Part shown: piece after piece, positions 10,922 through 11,132 of the stretch
Layout of the letters: each line of letters starts with the position of its first letter
How positions within the stretch are numbered: the first letter of the stretch is position 1
NCBI GenBank assembly: GCA_903866285.1
Contig: CAIPMZ010000116.1
Span: 1 to 11,132 of the forward strand
Direction: 5' to 3'
DNA from: an uncultured bacterium
GTDB taxonomy: Bacteria; Patescibacteriota; Minisyncoccia; Moranbacterales; GWC2-37-73
DNA length: 11,132 nucleotides
Position numbers and translations under genes: made by a program
Notes under the pieces: model-generated
What the model was told of the DNA's origin: nothing
The model's database searches: none
Seen by the model: only the letters and a program-made list of their open reading frames with translations

Positions 10922-11071
10922 ATAATGAGAGGGATAATAGGAAGTAGAATGTATTATGTAGAATGTATAATGTATGTTGCGTAAATAGTATTATGTATTT
11001 TGTAGAATGTATGATGTATAATGAGAGGGATAATGGGAAGTAGAATGTATTATGTAGAATGTATGATGTAT
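10922..11071 (+). repeat. 54-bp direct repeat in a GTATNNT heptamer field
   Basis: 10922-10975 and 11018-11071 are the same 54 bases (ATAATGAGAGGGATAAT...GAATGTAT) with two mismatches, 96 bases apart. Within and between them are GTATTAT, GTAGAAT, GTATAAT and GTATTTT heptamers, the same family as the arms of the S23 cassette. An open frame on the minus strand through this region (rich in His, Tyr, Thr, Leu and Ile) is a product of the repeat. Confidence 0.9.
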
Positions 11072-11084
11072 CTAAAAGTATTAT

Positions 11085-11119
11085 GTATAATGTATAATGT
11101 ATAATGTATAATGTATAAT
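11085..11119 (+). repeat. Perfect GTATAAT tandem array (5 units)
   Basis: Five identical head-to-tail copies of GTATAAT, each containing a consensus -10 hexamer TATAAT. The units continue into GTGTGGAATGCAT at the window edge. Confidence 0.92.
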
Positions 11120-11132
11120 GTGTGGAATGCAT

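Noticed and set aside
10836..11132. Minus-strand open frame rich in His, Tyr, Thr, Leu and Ile
   Set aside because: It is the translation of the GTATNNT heptamer field and overlaps the end of porB; composition is dictated by the repeat.
1..11132. Classical insertion sequence, integrase, toxin-antitoxin pair or diversity-generating retroelement
   Set aside because: No transposase, recombinase or reverse transcriptase motif was found in any convincing frame; the S23 remnant alone does not make a retroelement.

Overview
The window looks like a chromosomal segment from a Candidate Phyla Radiation (Patescibacteria) bacterium, or a close relative with similar gene content. The evidence is an AT-rich genome, mostly SD-less starts, small membrane-anchored proteins with low-complexity linkers, a stand-alone PaaX/Cas2-like protein, a SpoIID-domain protein with a Lys/Tyr-rich insert, and a four-subunit pyruvate-type ferredoxin oxidoreductase. 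The standard genetic code gives clean long frames. The taxonomic call is inference; there is no rRNA or tRNA here to confirm it.

Bases 1-2118 are a decayed, repeat-rich zone. They hold the tail of an unknown gene, two overlapping broken pieces of family-2 glycosyltransferase that share an 82-bp repeat (117-198 and 2007-2088), a small coiled-coil gene (459-806) with an apparently leaderless promoter, and a winged-helix/Cas2-like gene (905-1501). That last gene is bracketed by a 36-bp repeat with palindromic ends. A second, hairpin-forming repeat occurs three or four times. The zone ends in a strong bidirectional terminator.

Bases 2138-4655 are on the minus strand. A SpoIID-like secreted protein is followed by a membrane-anchored Cys-rich protein 18 bases downstream; both are probably envelope or peptidoglycan related. 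A coiled-coil gene follows with its own strong promoter. Bases 4833-6481 (plus strand) encode two single-pass membrane proteins. The second carries a thioredoxin-like and a DsbA-like domain, but the DsbA active site has lost both cysteines. Two hairpins, one a classic terminator, close this unit.

Bases 6939-10918 carry porG, porD, porA and porB, the four subunits of a 2-oxoacid (probably pyruvate) ferredoxin oxidoreductase: CoA-dependent oxidative decarboxylation feeding electrons to ferredoxin. Every junction around this operon is scarred. An inverted-repeat pair ends on the porG start codon. An apparently empty pair of arms meeting in a perfect palindrome lies between porG and porD. A broken S23/four-helix-bundle gene between inverted heptamer arrays lies between porD and porA, with the porA start codon inside the right array. 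An intact GxxExxY gene between inverted degenerate-word arms lies between porA and porB. A 200-bp array of the same heptamer family as the S23 arms follows porB. The repeated picture of small cargo genes between inverted short-word arrays, placed exactly at gene junctions of a metabolic operon, is the most interesting content of the window and may be an undescribed class of insertion.
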